DNA of 64,000 nucleotides from an uncultured Acholeplasmatales bacterium (GCA_937877075.1 CALEGD010000065.1:15796-79795); one strand, 5' to 3'. Positions 52,259 through 61,698 are shown, counted from the first letter of the stretch. Notes: a model not told the origin generated them from the letters alone. Program-made: numbers and translations.

Positions 52259-52525
52259 CTACTTCATCGAATGGTAAATACTTTTTTCAATTTTTACTAT
52301 GTTCCACGTTTTGTTAAACTCTTTTTCAAAATACTCATCAAATAAAATTTGTGATTGCCCATAAGATTTCTTGCGAATATCATCAGATTTGAAGATTATA
52401 CCTATACTTTTTCCTTTTTCATCATAAACTAAATAACCAGACTTTATACGTCCACTCTCTGAATAGGTAAATACTCCTTTTCTTCCTTGACGATTTACAA
52501 TTTTATTCTCAATGAAAATTTTCAT
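52259..52525 (-). CDS. Hypothetical protein
   Basis: An 88-aa protein (KIFIENKIVNRQGRKGVFTY...), with a beta-strand-rich first half (GYLVYDEKGKSIGIIFKSDD) and a charged tail. Not recognised. A modest AAAGG site precedes the ATG. It is monocistronic. About 145 bp separate it from the divergent operator region of the XRE gene. Confidence 0.5.
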   Translation of the reverse strand: MKIFIENKIVNRQGRKGVFTYSESGRIKSGYLVYDEKGKSIGIIFKSDDIRKKSYGQSQILFDEYFEKEFNKTWNIVKIEKSIYHSMK

Positions 52526-52669
52526 ACTATAAACCTTTCTTGTTATGCATCTTTGTTATATCTATAAATTTTAAAATATTTTTTATACCTATTTAATTTT
52601 GTTGTTTTATTATCATTTCACTATTAATATTTTATAATTTAAAATAAAATTTTAAACCTAAAATATAAA

Positions 52670-52751
52670 TGCAAAGCAAACTTTGCAAATTATCTTGACA
52701 ACTAATTTCTATTATGATATTCTATTATTGCAAAGTAAACTTTGCAATAAT
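52670..52751 (+). promoter_or_regulatory. XRE operon promoter between two related operators
   Basis: Promoter: TTGACA (52695-52700), 17-bp spacer, TATTCT (52718-52723) with extended -10 TGA. Operator 1 (52670-52687) is TGCAAAG-CAAA-CTTTGCA. Operator 2 (52724-52751) is a perfect 12-bp inverted repeat around TAAA, with ATTATTGCAAAG as its left arm, lying over the transcription start. Both share GCAAAG-N4-CTTTGC, which suits autorepression by the following XRE protein. Confidence 0.8.
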
Positions 52752-52765
52752 TACAAGGTGATATA

Positions 52766-52981
52766 ATGAAGAATAAAATTGCAGAATTAAGAAAAGAACG
52801 TAAAATATCGCAAACTGATCTAGCAGATGCAGTATTCGTTTCAAGACAAACAATTACCTCTATTGAAATTGGAAAATACAATGCATCACTGGAACTAGCA
52901 TATAAAATTGCTAAATATTTTGGTTTAACGATTGAGGAGGTATTTGATTTCAGTGAAGTTGAGGTGAAATATAATGACTGA
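52766..52981 (+). CDS. XRE/Cro-family transcriptional regulator
   Basis: A 71-aa protein that is essentially one helix-turn-helix: LRKERKISQTDLADAVFVSR followed by QTITSIEIGKYNASLELAYK and IAKYFGLTIEEVF. This is the short regulator type that often precedes membrane genes of unknown function in Bacillota. The start has an AAGGTG site. It is the first gene of a three-gene operon, overlapping the next gene by 8 bp, and is preceded by two strong matching operators. Confidence 0.9.
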   Translation: MKNKIAELRKERKISQTDLADAVFVSRQTITSIEIGKYNASLELAYKIAKYFGLTIEEVFDFSEVEVKYND

Positions 52982-53426
52982 AAAAGAAAAATTATATAAA
53001 ACAAAAAAGAATATAAAAGTAATGTTATATTTAAGTATTTTCTATTTTATATTAACATTTTTTATATTTGTTGAATCATTTTTTATTAATAAAGAACAAA
53101 ATTTATCTTTTGTAGGAGGTGTAGCTATTTTCTTATATGCACTTCTATCTATAACATTAGCTTTTATTGTAATCAATCTATATAGACTAAATAATCCAAA
53201 AACGATCAGAAGAAAAGCTATACGTGATTTTGATGAAAGATTATTAGAAATACATCATTCAGCCAATTCATCTACTTTTAGGGTTTTATTTATAATTAAT
53301 TTAATAACAATGATAGTTTCTATTCCTCTAAACTCATTAGATTTATTTACATATTCCATTATTTTATTGTTTATTGTACCTATAATTCATACCTTAATTA
53401 AAGTAATTCTCAAAAAACGTTTGTAA
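52974..53426 (+). CDS. Unknown four-helix membrane protein
   Basis: A 150-aa protein with four hydrophobic segments (about 17-35, 45-67, 100-118 and 122-143) and a basic cytoplasmic loop between the second and third (NNPKTIRRKAIRDFDERLLE). It overlaps the XRE gene and is followed 15 bp later by another membrane gene. XRE-regulated membrane pairs of this kind have no settled function. GAGGTG precedes the ATG. Confidence 0.75.
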   Translation: MTEKEKLYKTKKNIKVMLYLSIFYFILTFFIFVESFFINKEQNLSFVGGVAIFLYALLSITLAFIVINLYRLNNPKTIRRKAIRDFDERLLEIHHSANSSTFRVLFIINLITMIVSIPLNSLDLFTYSIILLFIVPIIHTLIKVILKKRL

Positions 53427-53441
53427 GAAAGGAGGAACAAA

Positions 53442-53711
53442 ATGAAATATGCAAGCAAAAAAGAGTTGTACGCAATATTCGCGATAGTTGCCATATTCTT
53501 AGTATTAGGAATTAGTAATGGGCATAAGCTTATAGAAAGTTTAAAACCATTATTCAACTTACCAAAAATTGCTTTTGCTGGATTTCTTTCTTTTGCATTT
53601 GTTGGAATAATAATGGCAATTGGAAATAAATTTGGTATATGGTTTGGTAAGCGTGGTGGTGCAATATTGTATTCAATTGTATTGATAATTGTTGGTTTAA
53701 TTGTATTCTAA
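53442..53711 (+). CDS. Unknown small membrane protein
   Basis: An 89-aa protein with three hydrophobic segments (about 8-25, 42-62 and 72-89) and no other visible motif. An AGGAGG ribosome site lies just before the ATG. It is the last gene of the XRE operon, ended by the terminator at 53757-53795. It probably works with the 150-aa membrane protein. Confidence 0.72.
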   Translation: MKYASKKELYAIFAIVAIFLVLGISNGHKLIESLKPLFNLPKIAFAGFLSFAFVGIIMAIGNKFGIWFGKRGGAILYSIVLIIVGLIVF

Positions 53712-53756
53712 ATCGAAGGGATTGAAATAAATTGTATATTCAACAATCTAATCCAT

Positions 53757-53795
53757 AAAGACTAGTAAACATTGTTAGTGGTACTAGTCTTTTTT
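53757..53795 (+). terminator. Terminator of the XRE operon
   Basis: An 11-bp perfect stem AAAGACTAGTA/TACTAGTCTTT with a 14-nt loop, followed by TTTG. Confidence 0.85.
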
Positions 53796-53830
53796 GTATG
53801 GACTTTTTTCTTTCATCAATACACACCATA

Positions 53831-54094
53831 TTATTTCAGTTTCCATAGTTTTTCTATTCTTTGAATCTTATTTTCTCTTTCAAGTTCCCTGAGAAGTCCT
53901 ACAATCCAAAATACTTGTTGTGAGGATGTTGCATTTTCATGAGTTCCCCAGTCCAATCCACATTCCCTAAAGATTTCTGCTTGCTTCATACCTTTGGAAT
54001 ATACACTACATTCTTGTTTTGATTTCATATAAGAAAAAACCAAATCTTTTATTTGAAGTCTTAATTCTGTACCATCTTTTAAAAAATCTTTCAT
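53831..54094 (-). CDS. Hypothetical protein
   Basis: An 87-aa soluble protein (KDFLKDGTELRLQIKDLVFS...KQAEIFRECGLDWG...). The middle has a helix-turn-helix look (MKQAEIFRECGLDWGTHENA) and the C-terminus an ELERENKIQRIEKLW helix, so it could be a small winged-helix DNA-binding factor. I do not recognise a family. It follows the 159-aa membrane-anchored gene by 14 bp, so one operon is likely. Confidence 0.55.
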   Translation of the reverse strand: MKDFLKDGTELRLQIKDLVFSYMKSKQECSVYSKGMKQAEIFRECGLDWGTHENATSSQQVFWIVGLLRELERENKIQRIEKLWKLK

Positions 54095-54108
54095 ATAAAT
54101 TCTCCTAT

Positions 54109-54588
54109 TTATTCCATAATACTTTTTAAATCAGCTAATTTAATTATATGTTTATACTCTCTTCCAATTTTATCAATAAAAACAAATGATAATTTTTTAG
54201 TGTTTTTAGATACTTTTTCTAAAATTGATTTTGCCATTTCTTTACCAATAACAAAAGTATATTGGTCGCCATATAATAACTTTACCGGAAGGTTTGTAAA
54301 TGGAAACTTATCATATGGTGGATTAATTATTAAAGATTTATTTTTACTTAAATTTCTAATACCTACAAAGTCAATTGTAATAGGAATGTTTAAACTTTCA
54401 TTAATTAAAAAAATTGTATAAAATATTTCTTTAGAGTTTTTTGGGTAAATTTGACCTATAATAAAATTAATCTTATATTTTGCTTTTGTATTAGCAGTAG
54501 AAATCCGAATTGCTATAAATGCTGAAAAGAATGTTGCAATAGCTAACAATAAGTTTGAAATTGTAATTAAGATATCTCCATTTTGCAT
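54109..54588 (-). CDS. Unknown membrane-anchored protein
   Basis: A 159-aa protein with one N-terminal helix (about 7-28) and a beta-rich soluble part (INFIIGQIYPKNSKEIFYTI... VSKNTKKLSFVFIDKIGRE). Such single-helix proteins occur widely in accessory DNA, but no family or activity is recognised. It is the first gene of a two-gene operon with the 87-aa gene. Confidence 0.55.
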   Translation of the reverse strand: MQNGDILITISNLLLAIATFFSAFIAIRISTANTKAKYKINFIIGQIYPKNSKEIFYTIFLINESLNIPITIDFVGIRNLSKNKSLIINPPYDKFPFTNLPVKLLYGDQYTFVIGKEMAKSILEKVSKNTKKLSFVFIDKIGREYKHIIKLADLKSIME

Positions 54589-54757
54589 AAATTATATCCT
54601 TTCTCTTTACAAAATTACACTAAATAATCAATAAATTATCATCATTTATTCCATTAAGTATTTATTTACAAAAACCACAACAAAATGATAACACATTTTT
54701 TAAAATATTGCACCGATTTATTAGTTCATTAATAATTATTACATTTATCTATTCTAT

Positions 54758-54870
54758 CGGCTCAACATGTCGTGTCAAAGTCATCCTTGTCGACAGACAG
54801 TCCAATGACGACGTCTTATTTCAGTCTTTGATAGGTCAGGACAGTCTTGATGTATGTCGGACTTGTCTAT
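54758..54870. repeat. GTC/GAC-rich intergenic repeat, copy B
   Basis: About 113 bp with TGTCGTGTC, GTCGACAGACAGTCC, AATGACGACGTC and GGTCAGGACAGTC. Part of it in reverse complement (AGACGTCGTCATTG) resembles copy A (AGACGTCATTG). It lies in the 376-bp gap between divergent or unrelated genes; nothing else is seen there. Confidence 0.5.
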
Positions 54871-54964
54871 TTAATTTTGAAAAAACTTTATATTACTCAA
54901 AATAATAGTTTATTTTAGTAAATATAATAGATTATAAAAAGCATGCAATAGCCGTTATCTAGCT

Positions 54965-55318
54965 TTAAACATTAGTTAGATAGTATTGTGCGTTTTGTAA
55001 AGACATTACTATATCATCAATATTACCATCAACTTTAGCATTTAAACAATTAACACTCACTTCCGCGATCACATGTACGAAATTAGTACTATACCAACTA
55101 TTAGTTAAATCCTCATTTCTTTTCATTTTAACATAATTATATATTCTACTAAAGTCGTGTTTAAAGACTTTATATTTGTTTCTTATATCTTCTAATTTAA
55201 CATTTTCATTATTAATAAATTCAGCTATTTGCAAAATCGCTTTTAATTCATTTAACTTATTTTCTAATATATCTTTTAATTCTTTAGCATCTAAACTTTT
55301 ATAATCCATAATCCCCAT
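54965..55318 (-). CDS. Hypothetical protein, mostly helical
   Basis: A 117-aa soluble, helix-rich protein (LDAKELKDILENKLNELKAI ...). No recognised family. A GGAGAAGG site precedes the ATG at 55318. It stands alone, about 200 bp past the kinase-like gene's stop. The four-helix-bundle-like pattern could suit a HEPN- or immunity-type fold, but no catalytic motif is visible. Confidence 0.55.
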   Translation of the reverse strand: MGIMDYKSLDAKELKDILENKLNELKAILQIAEFINNENVKLEDIRNKYKVFKHDFSRIYNYVKMKRNEDLTNSWYSTNFVHVIAEVSVNCLNAKVDGNIDDIVMSLQNAQYYLTNV

Positions 55319-55522
55319 AATCCTTCTCCCAATTATATAAATCTAATATCTTTTATATTTATTTATTCAAAATTTAATATTACTAATGCTTAAATATAGT
55401 TATTAATGATCTTTATTTTTATAAAAATCTTCAAAAAAGGAGTGAAATACCTTTTTTCAGCCTCTTCTCTTACCTTTTTTAGTTTTTTTTATTTTCAAGG
55501 TGTTATTTTTGAATCTAATAAA

Positions 55523-57040
55523 TTAATAATCAGTTTTTCCATATAGAATATTTTTTATTTCTTGTTCTATTGCTTTATTATTTTTTAGATTTTGTGCCAA
55601 ATCATTAGCACTATACCTTATTGTTGAACATCCGTATAATATAAGCGCAGCGTGAAATTTAACGTTTATATTAATTTTGTTATTCAAAATTATCTTATAT
55701 GATAATTTACTAAAGTAATCATAATTATGAAATTTGCCATAACCAGTCGCGTCTACATAATTAGATTTAATAGATATAATTGTCTTTTCTTGTAAATTAT
55801 ACTCCAATTGTTCAAATATTAAATCAAAATTATTTAGTTTGTTTTCTATGATAAAGTAAGATACATTATTATTGTTAACTAAATCTATAATATATTTTTC
55901 TTCAGATTCGCCGCAAATTCCTATATGAATATTGTTTAAAATATTTATTTGATTAAAGCCATTTAATTTAATTTGAATCAACTGATTTATAGCTATTATT
56001 ATCTCTTCATAATTATTATATCTATCTTTTTTTTCATACTGTAAACATTTATTTATTATCGGTAAAATGTAATTACTTTTACCAAATGTGCCATCGCCCA
56101 TAATATAATCCATTATCTTGCCCACAGAATATATATCACTCTGAATATCAACATTTTTAAAATTTTTAAACCCTTCCGGAGAAATAAATGCGTGATTATT
56201 CTTTCTTCCAGAAGATGTAATCAAACTTCTTATAATGGAACTATCTTTGCCTAAACCAAAATCTGCAATTATCAGAGAATTATTTTTTATTAATAAATTT
56301 CCTAAATGTAAATCTCTATGAATAATTCCATTCAGGGCAGCATAATTTAACAATTCTAAAATCTCTAAAATAATTTTAATTTTTCTGTTTTCAGTTAATA
56401 TATTATCATTTAAATATTCAAATAAATCACATTCACATCTATCCATTAAATAAGATAAATTAGCAGCATCAAAATCGTATACTCTAAGGAATCTACTATT
56501 TGAAGATAGTTTTTCCATCATTTGATACTCATATTCAAATCTCTTCTTATTTTCTTCAGTGAGACGTTCTCGTTTTAAAGTCTTTCGTACTAAAGTATCA
56601 TTCAAAATTTCAACATAACAAAAATATCCATCCCTTGTTTCATTACTATTTATTATTCTTGAATATTCTTTGTCATCAATTATAGTAAGTTCATTTCTAT
56701 TTAACATAGCTTTAATCTTTTGACAGAATTCATAACATACATTATCGTTAGTAATATTCTTATTATATAAATTATATATTGCTTCAATAAATTTAATTTT
56801 GGTATCAGAATTTACTCCTTTAAACTCATCAATCAAATTCATTTGATCATTATAATTAATGCCTACCTTTGTATAAATGTAATCTTCTAAGGAAAAATAA
56901 TCGTGCCTAAAATGACTTTTTTCTAAATATTCATCTAATATTAAACCTTCATAGTAATAATTCGTCTTCGTAATCTTATTACTTGTAAAATTTTCAATTA
57001 TGTAATCTAAAAATATTTGAAATGATTTTGAATCAATCAT
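55523..57040 (-). CDS. Serine/threonine protein kinase-like protein
   Basis: A 505-aa cytoplasmic protein with a eukaryotic-type kinase domain at about 135-340. It has a probable beta-3 Lys (K153), catalytic loop HRDLHLGN (241-248, Asp243 and Asn248), DFG (260-262), ISPEG near 287 and the conserved Asp in QSDIYSVG. The glycine-rich loop is poor. Flanks 1-130 and 350-505 are unrecognised. I start at the ATG at 57040, with GTAGGAG upstream, not the ATG at 57076, which lacks a site. There is no membrane helix or PASTA domain, so it is not the housekeeping PknB/PrkC. Its place in an island next to a HEPN-like gene suggests a defence or signalling role. Confidence 0.8.
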   Translation of the reverse strand: MIDSKSFQIFLDYIIENFTSNKITKTNYYYEGLILDEYLEKSHFRHDYFSLEDYIYTKVGINYNDQMNLIDEFKGVNSDTKIKFIEAIYNLYNKNITNDNVCYEFCQKIKAMLNRNELTIIDDKEYSRIINSNETRDGYFCYVEILNDTLVRKTLKRERLTEENKKRFEYEYQMMEKLSSNSRFLRVYDFDAANLSYLMDRCECDLFEYLNDNILTENRKIKIILEILELLNYAALNGIIHRDLHLGNLLIKNNSLIIADFGLGKDSSIIRSLITSSGRKNNHAFISPEGFKNFKNVDIQSDIYSVGKIMDYIMGDGTFGKSNYILPIINKCLQYEKKDRYNNYEEIIIAINQLIQIKLNGFNQINILNNIHIGICGESEEKYIIDLVNNNNVSYFIIENKLNNFDLIFEQLEYNLQEKTIISIKSNYVDATGYGKFHNYDYFSKLSYKIILNNKININVKFHAALILYGCSTIRYSANDLAQNLKNNKAIEQEIKNILYGKTDY

Positions 57041-57180
57041 AAAATCTTCTCCTACTCTTGTGTAATTGTTTATCATATTATAAGATATATTTATATCTTA
57101 AAAAAGTAAGTAAATCCACATATTAAGTCAATTTAATTATAACATAAATAATAAAACTGTACTATATCTTTTTACGATAT

Positions 57181-57295
57181 TCGACAGTCAGTCTCTAGTC
57201 GACATCTTCTGTCGTCTGTCATTAACCGGTCAGACAGACAAAAAGACATCGTCGTTCAATTGACAATGTCTTAATTTTGTCCTATCTATGTCGGA
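57181..57295. repeat. GTC/GAC-rich intergenic repeat, copy C
   Basis: About 115 bp. Positions 57198-57223 match copy D (61598-61623) at 24 of 26 bases, including CTTCTGTCGTC. GTCTGTC and GACAGAC can form a hairpin around 57215-57240. Apart from this repeat the 360-bp gap upstream of the kinase gene shows nothing coding. Confidence 0.55.
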
Positions 57296-57436
57296 ATATG
57301 AGGGTTTATCTTGGTCTCTCTTACCATCTTATTCAAGATCTTCCTTAGATATTTGCTTTGTATTCCTATAATGCTAGTATTGTTTATAATATATCATTAA
57401 AAGATTGAAGGAAATTATTTAGTTTATAAAATATAA

Positions 57437-58975
57437 TTATTTAAATTCTTTATTTACATATTTATCATATAAACATAAATCATCATTAATTTTTATTATC
57501 ATTAATACATACAGCATAAGAAAAATCATATAATCTTCCTCATGTTGTTCAGATTCTGTACCATGAAGATAACTATTTCTTAAATCTAACCCGTTCGTAA
57601 ATGTGGATTTATTTAAATAGAAATTTAAATAATCTATTTCAGGCTTTGAAAATAATGTATCTCCATATATAATATAATCCTTTTTAAAGAGTATATCAAA
57701 TTTGCATCTCGTTTCACCGGGATAATAATAATAAGAAATTACCTCGTTAAAATATAAGTCTTTTAATATTCTTATTATATCTTTGTCTATATATGATAAG
57801 TATCCTGTATTAGAAATATTTAAAATATCATTATCGCATAGATATTGTATAGAAATCTTTTGAAATTTTTCGTACTCCTTTATATTTACATTTCTTGATA
57901 TTAATGCATTATCGAGATTTTTATATTCTTTACCTTTACCATTTTTTCTGAAATATCCAAGTAATGTTTGATCAGAGAATAATAAATACATGATTTGCTT
58001 ACACTTTTCAGAATTATTGTTTAAATATACATACTTTCGTGAAATAGCACTTGGAATATCTGAAAATTGAATTGGGGATGAGAAGTTCAATAACTCTTGT
58101 GTTATTTTTTTATCCCTCACCCAAAGCCTATATTGTTTAAGGCTTTTTTCCATCTCTGGTGCTATCATTCTACATTTTTCTAAATAGGATGACTCTTCTG
58201 AAGGTATTTCTATTTGGAAATTTTTTATTTTAAATTCATTTTTTAAATAGTCTTTAAAAAACCATGATATTATTTCTTCGAAACGAATTTTTAAATTTAA
58301 CAACAGCTTATAATATGATCCCATTTGCAGAATTGCAAATCTATTTGTCATATCAAAAGCAACACCTTTTATATAGTCATTTTTAGAATACATAAAAATT
58401 TTTTCAAATATGCCTAAATCTTCTCTTTTTGACGTATTAGAAAATCTAAAATTTTCATCAACATAATCAAAGAGATAGATAAAGTTATTAAGTAGTGTAG
58501 AGTAATCAGGGTTCTGTTCTATCCATTTTATACTATATTTAGCGATTAAAGTTAAACCATCTTTTTCCCGCTTGCTATATATTTTCCTTGCTTCAACCTG
58601 ACTTTCAATAAAAATGATATTTATGCCAGTATAATACCCACTATTACTAGGGAAAAGTTTAGCCTCTAATTTTTCTGCCTTTTTTTTGCTTTATACTTAG
58701 TTATATCTGATAATGAAAATTCTTTTATTAAGAACTAATCTTATATAATTTAAACTTGCATTTTTACTATTAATATATTCTAAAATAATAGCTTCTTTAT
58801 CTACTGTGGTTAATTCTTTAGGTAAATATAGATTATTTTCACTTTTAATAACGTATTTATCTAAAATTAATTCACCTGCCTTTGGATACTTTAATAACCT
58901 TTGTTTTATTTGCTCCCCGAAAAAGTTTACTAAATTTTTAAATTTAAGTATTGATCCAATATATACATTTTTAAT
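57437..58975 (-). pseudogene. Large HEPN-like protein gene with frameshifts (C-terminal 318 aa open)
   Basis: An ORF of 318 aa (58393 to 57437) has no ribosome site, and its frame continues upstream in phase as KREDLGIFEKIF-M and further to AKKKAEKLEAKLFPSNSGYY. It breaks at an A-run of 8 (58678-58685) where 9 would restore the frame. Beyond it a second piece (SILKFKNLVNFFGEQIKQRL ... NYIRLVL) runs to 58975. The whole would be over 500 aa. Near the end, DLRNSYLHG (R272-H277 of the 318) fits the R-x4-6-H HEPN nuclease motif. It may be a recent pseudogene or a phase-variable gene. Family unconfirmed. Confidence 0.45.
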
Positions 58976-59024
58976 TTATATAAAACATGAAAATGTCTCA
59001 TTACTTATTGACTTATAAATCTTT

Positions 59025-59393
59025 TTAAATATCATCACTATTTATTTGAAAAATATAATAACCTTCTTCGGAATAAAGTTTAGTATTTTCCAACAGTTCT
59101 TTTGGATTAGCCAATTGTATAAAATCACTAGTTTCATCCATTGAAAAATTAAAAAGAGTAGATATCATTTGAGGATATTCAAAAGTAATTTCAATAGCAT
59201 TCTCTCTATAACTTTGATCAGTACATCCATATAATACAATTTTATCTGGACCCATATGTCCATAATCAAAATCCATCCACCTATAATCATTCAAATATTT
59301 GTTTATTTTTGAAATTTCAGTTTGAACATCAATTTTTTTCATTTGAAATTGTTGTAAATATATTGAATTATTATTCATAACTCCAACCTTCAT
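59025..59393 (-). CDS. Hypothetical protein
   Basis: A 122-aa soluble protein (MNNNSIYLQQFQMKKIDVQT...), not recognised. Alternating strands around HMGPDKIVLYGCTDQSYREN suggest an alpha/beta fold. The start is uncertain: ATG at 59393 lacks a site, while ATG at 59378 has AAGG eight bases ahead. Small single genes like this in islands are sometimes immunity proteins; no motif supports that. Confidence 0.5.
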   Translation of the reverse strand: MKVGVMNNNSIYLQQFQMKKIDVQTEISKINKYLNDYRWMDFDYGHMGPDKIVLYGCTDQSYRENAIEITFEYPQMISTLFNFSMDETSDFIQLANPKELLENTKLYSEEGYYIFQINSDDI

Positions 59394-59646
59394 TCATTCT
59401 TATCTTTATATGTTATATAACTTTTATTTGTTTTAGTAAAATCTATTTGGAATTAGTATTTAAACGCTAACTTGGAATTTTACGAATAATAGTAATTCTT
59501 TACAATACAACCTAAATCTATGAGCACTATAATCCCTTGTTTTTCATATTTTCAAACAATAAGATATACTAAACTATTATTTTGTTAATTAATTCACTAA
59601 ATTGGATAACATCCAGCGTTATTCTATCTTCTCTTATGAGTTTACC

Positions 59647-59982
59647 TTATTCACTAAAATGCTCAATGTGGTTTTTAGTTATTAAATAATAATTAAAATC
59701 TTTTTTAAATAATTTGATACAGTACCCTTCAAGTTCACCCGGTGCACCAAAGGTTACCGTGATTTGTAATTTTGAAAACTCATCTATAAATTCAACCAAA
59801 CTATCTTCTTGTTCGATTGAAATTATGTGATCACTATCTGTTGGACTATTATAATATAATATTTCAACTTTAATTACATCCTGTTTTAATTCATTAGAGT
59901 CAAACATTAAATCTTTTGAACAACCTGACATAAACAAGATAAAACTTATAATTAATGTAAAAATAAAAATTTTTTTAAACAT
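59647..59982 (-). CDS. Small lipoprotein
   Basis: A 111-aa lipoprotein with signal KKIFIFTLIISFILF and lipobox MSGC (Cys about 21). The mature ~90 aa (KVEILYYNSPTDSDHIISIE...) are beta-rich and not recognised. A gap of about 97 bp separates it from the larger lipoprotein upstream, so the two may be co-transcribed. It would face the outside, anchored to the membrane. Confidence 0.65.
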   Translation of the reverse strand: MFKKIFIFTLIISFILFMSGCSKDLMFDSNELKQDVIKVEILYYNSPTDSDHIISIEQEDSLVEFIDEFSKLQITVTFGAPGELEGYCIKLFKKDFNYYLITKNHIEHFSE

Positions 59983-60079
59983 AGTTTTCCCCTTTTACTT
60001 GCACTACATATTAATAATTAATAGTTCTATAACTTGGAATTTGTCAAGCAATCGTGCAATTCCACAATTGGCAAAACAG

Positions 60080-61333
60080 TCATTTCCAAAAGGAAAAACA
60101 TGCTTTACCATGCATGGGCCCTGGCTTATCTTCTAAATGATAACTTGTAAGATTAAATGTTGATAAATCTGAATTAACAACAAAAGTATTTGTATAGTAT
60201 TCAAGTACAATTCTTTTTTCATCCTCAGTATATAAACATAAAAATTCTTTCTCATCTATTGTTTCAAAGGTATACTGTCCCTTAATGCTTTCATTCACAT
60301 TTTTTGATCTATCAGAATATTCAAATTGGAATAATTCATATGTACCATCGTCATTCATTATTAAGGTTGATTGACCTTCCTCATAGATACTATAATAATA
60401 TTGACCATATAATATTTTGCTATCTAAACATTTTGTATTAAATGTACGTTCTAAAAAATCTCCATCTCGATATTCAATTTTATAAAAATATATTTTATTC
60501 ATCTCTAGTTCAATTTCTATTTGTATAAACCATGATCCTTCATATACTATTTTTTCGTTGGTGAGTTCTTGATTGTAATCATAATTTTTAATTACTATTT
60601 TAGTAAATCTTTCTTTCGAATGATAATTTGTTGTATATAAAAAGAATTGATATTTATTATTTGGTAAAAATTTATTTTTTTTAGTATAGGATTCATTAAT
60701 CAAGTAAAGATTCTTATTGGTATCACTGGATTCACTCTTATTCCACTTATAATTTACTCCACCAATCATAGCTATGGAATTATCACTCCCAGTACCATAT
60801 TCACCAATATCATAGCCAAATGCATAAGATACTATAGGAGGATGAAGATAAAACTCTGGAAGAGTACCTAGTACTTCCACACCACATAAATCATAAAAAA
60901 ATGTTGAACATCTGTTAAAAGTTTCACTTGGTCCATCATTTATTCCAAAGGATACTTTTGATGAACCATCAATGTATTCAATTGAGATACTCCAGGAACC
61001 ACCATCGATAATCCCATCTTTTTCATATTTATCTTTTAAATTGAATAACCCCATACTATAACAACCATTTATAAAAACTTTTTCTTCTTCCTCAGAAAAA
61101 GTTCTTTTCACTTCAAGTTCTGGTTCATGTTCTTGACTAGGTAAATAGCCATTTGTTAAATATTGATTATTTACAAAATCTAATACCATATTACTTCGAT
61201 ATCCACCATTAAAATCTATGGTGTGATAAGAAAGTTTTACTATTTCTTTTCTATCATATTCTTTTATTCTATTACAAGATGCAAGAATAATGCCAAAAAA
61301 TGAGATTAATAAAATTAAAAAAAATTTTTTCAT
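60080..61333 (-). CDS. Large lipoprotein of unknown function
   Basis: A 417-aa lipoprotein: signal KKFFLILLISFFGIILASC with lipobox LASC. I use the ATG at 61333 because GGAAGG lies 7 nt upstream; the ATG two codons earlier touches that site. The mature part is beta-rich. Its C-terminal ~80 aa (STLIMNDDGTYELFQFEYSD, GQYTFETIDEKEF) resemble in style the head of the giant LRR lipoprotein, with a lipocalin-like repeated description of growth and decay of strands, but no family is confirmed. Confidence 0.7.
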   Translation of the reverse strand: MKKFFLILLISFFGIILASCNRIKEYDRKEIVKLSYHTIDFNGGYRSNMVLDFVNNQYLTNGYLPSQEHEPELEVKRTFSEEEEKVFINGCYSMGLFNLKDKYEKDGIIDGGSWSISIEYIDGSSKVSFGINDGPSETFNRCSTFFYDLCGVEVLGTLPEFYLHPPIVSYAFGYDIGEYGTGSDNSIAMIGGVNYKWNKSESSDTNKNLYLINESYTKKNKFLPNNKYQFFLYTTNYHSKERFTKIVIKNYDYNQELTNEKIVYEGSWFIQIEIELEMNKIYFYKIEYRDGDFLERTFNTKCLDSKILYGQYYYSIYEEGQSTLIMNDDGTYELFQFEYSDRSKNVNESIKGQYTFETIDEKEFLCLYTEDEKRIVLEYYTNTFVVNSDLSTFNLTSYHLEDKPGPMHGKACFSFWK

Positions 61334-61554
61334 ATTCATTCCTTCCTAGTAGTATAACAACTACCTACCCCAATTTTTTGGACACATATTATTACAGTGC
61401 ATATTATTAATTTCTTATTTCGATAACTTACAATTTATCGAGCGATCATTTTATTAAAGTATATCATAATATTTTAAATAATACTACCATATTTTGTTAT
61501 ATTATATTCAGTTCCCATGTTTATTATCATGTCTATTCATTATAAATATCACTT

Positions 61555-61640
61555 CACGCATCATCCGCCAAGTCATCCAATCTTCATTAAGTCATTTGTC
61601 GACCTCTTCTGTCGTCAGTCATTGACAGATCGTGTATCAA
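61555..61640. repeat. GTC/GAC-rich intergenic repeat, copy D
   Basis: About 86 bp with AAGTCATCC, TTTGTCGACC, TCTTCTGTCGTCAGTC and TTGACAGATCG. Positions 61598-61623 match copy C at 24 of 26 bases. It is followed immediately by the terminator of the helicase-nuclease remnant. The remaining intergenic DNA to 61334 is plain AT-rich sequence. Confidence 0.55.
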
Positions 61641-61644
61641 CATA

Positions 61645-61680
61645 CAAAAAAACCTCAAATGGTTATTGTCCCACTTGAGA
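61645..61680 (-). terminator. Terminator after the nuclease remnant
   Basis: On the minus strand CTCAAGTGG pairs with CCATTTGAG (9 bp, one G-T), followed by GTTTTTTTG. It begins 19 bp beyond the stop at 61699. Confidence 0.75.
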
Positions 61681-61698
61681 GAAGTTTTAGAAATATAA

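Noticed and set aside
58806..59018. 70-codon plus-strand ORF
   Set aside because: Antisense to the broken HEPN-like gene, with no ribosome site.
51937..61640. GTC/GAC blocks as a CRISPR array
   Set aside because: Copies are several kb apart, diverged, and have no repeat-spacer order or cas genes.
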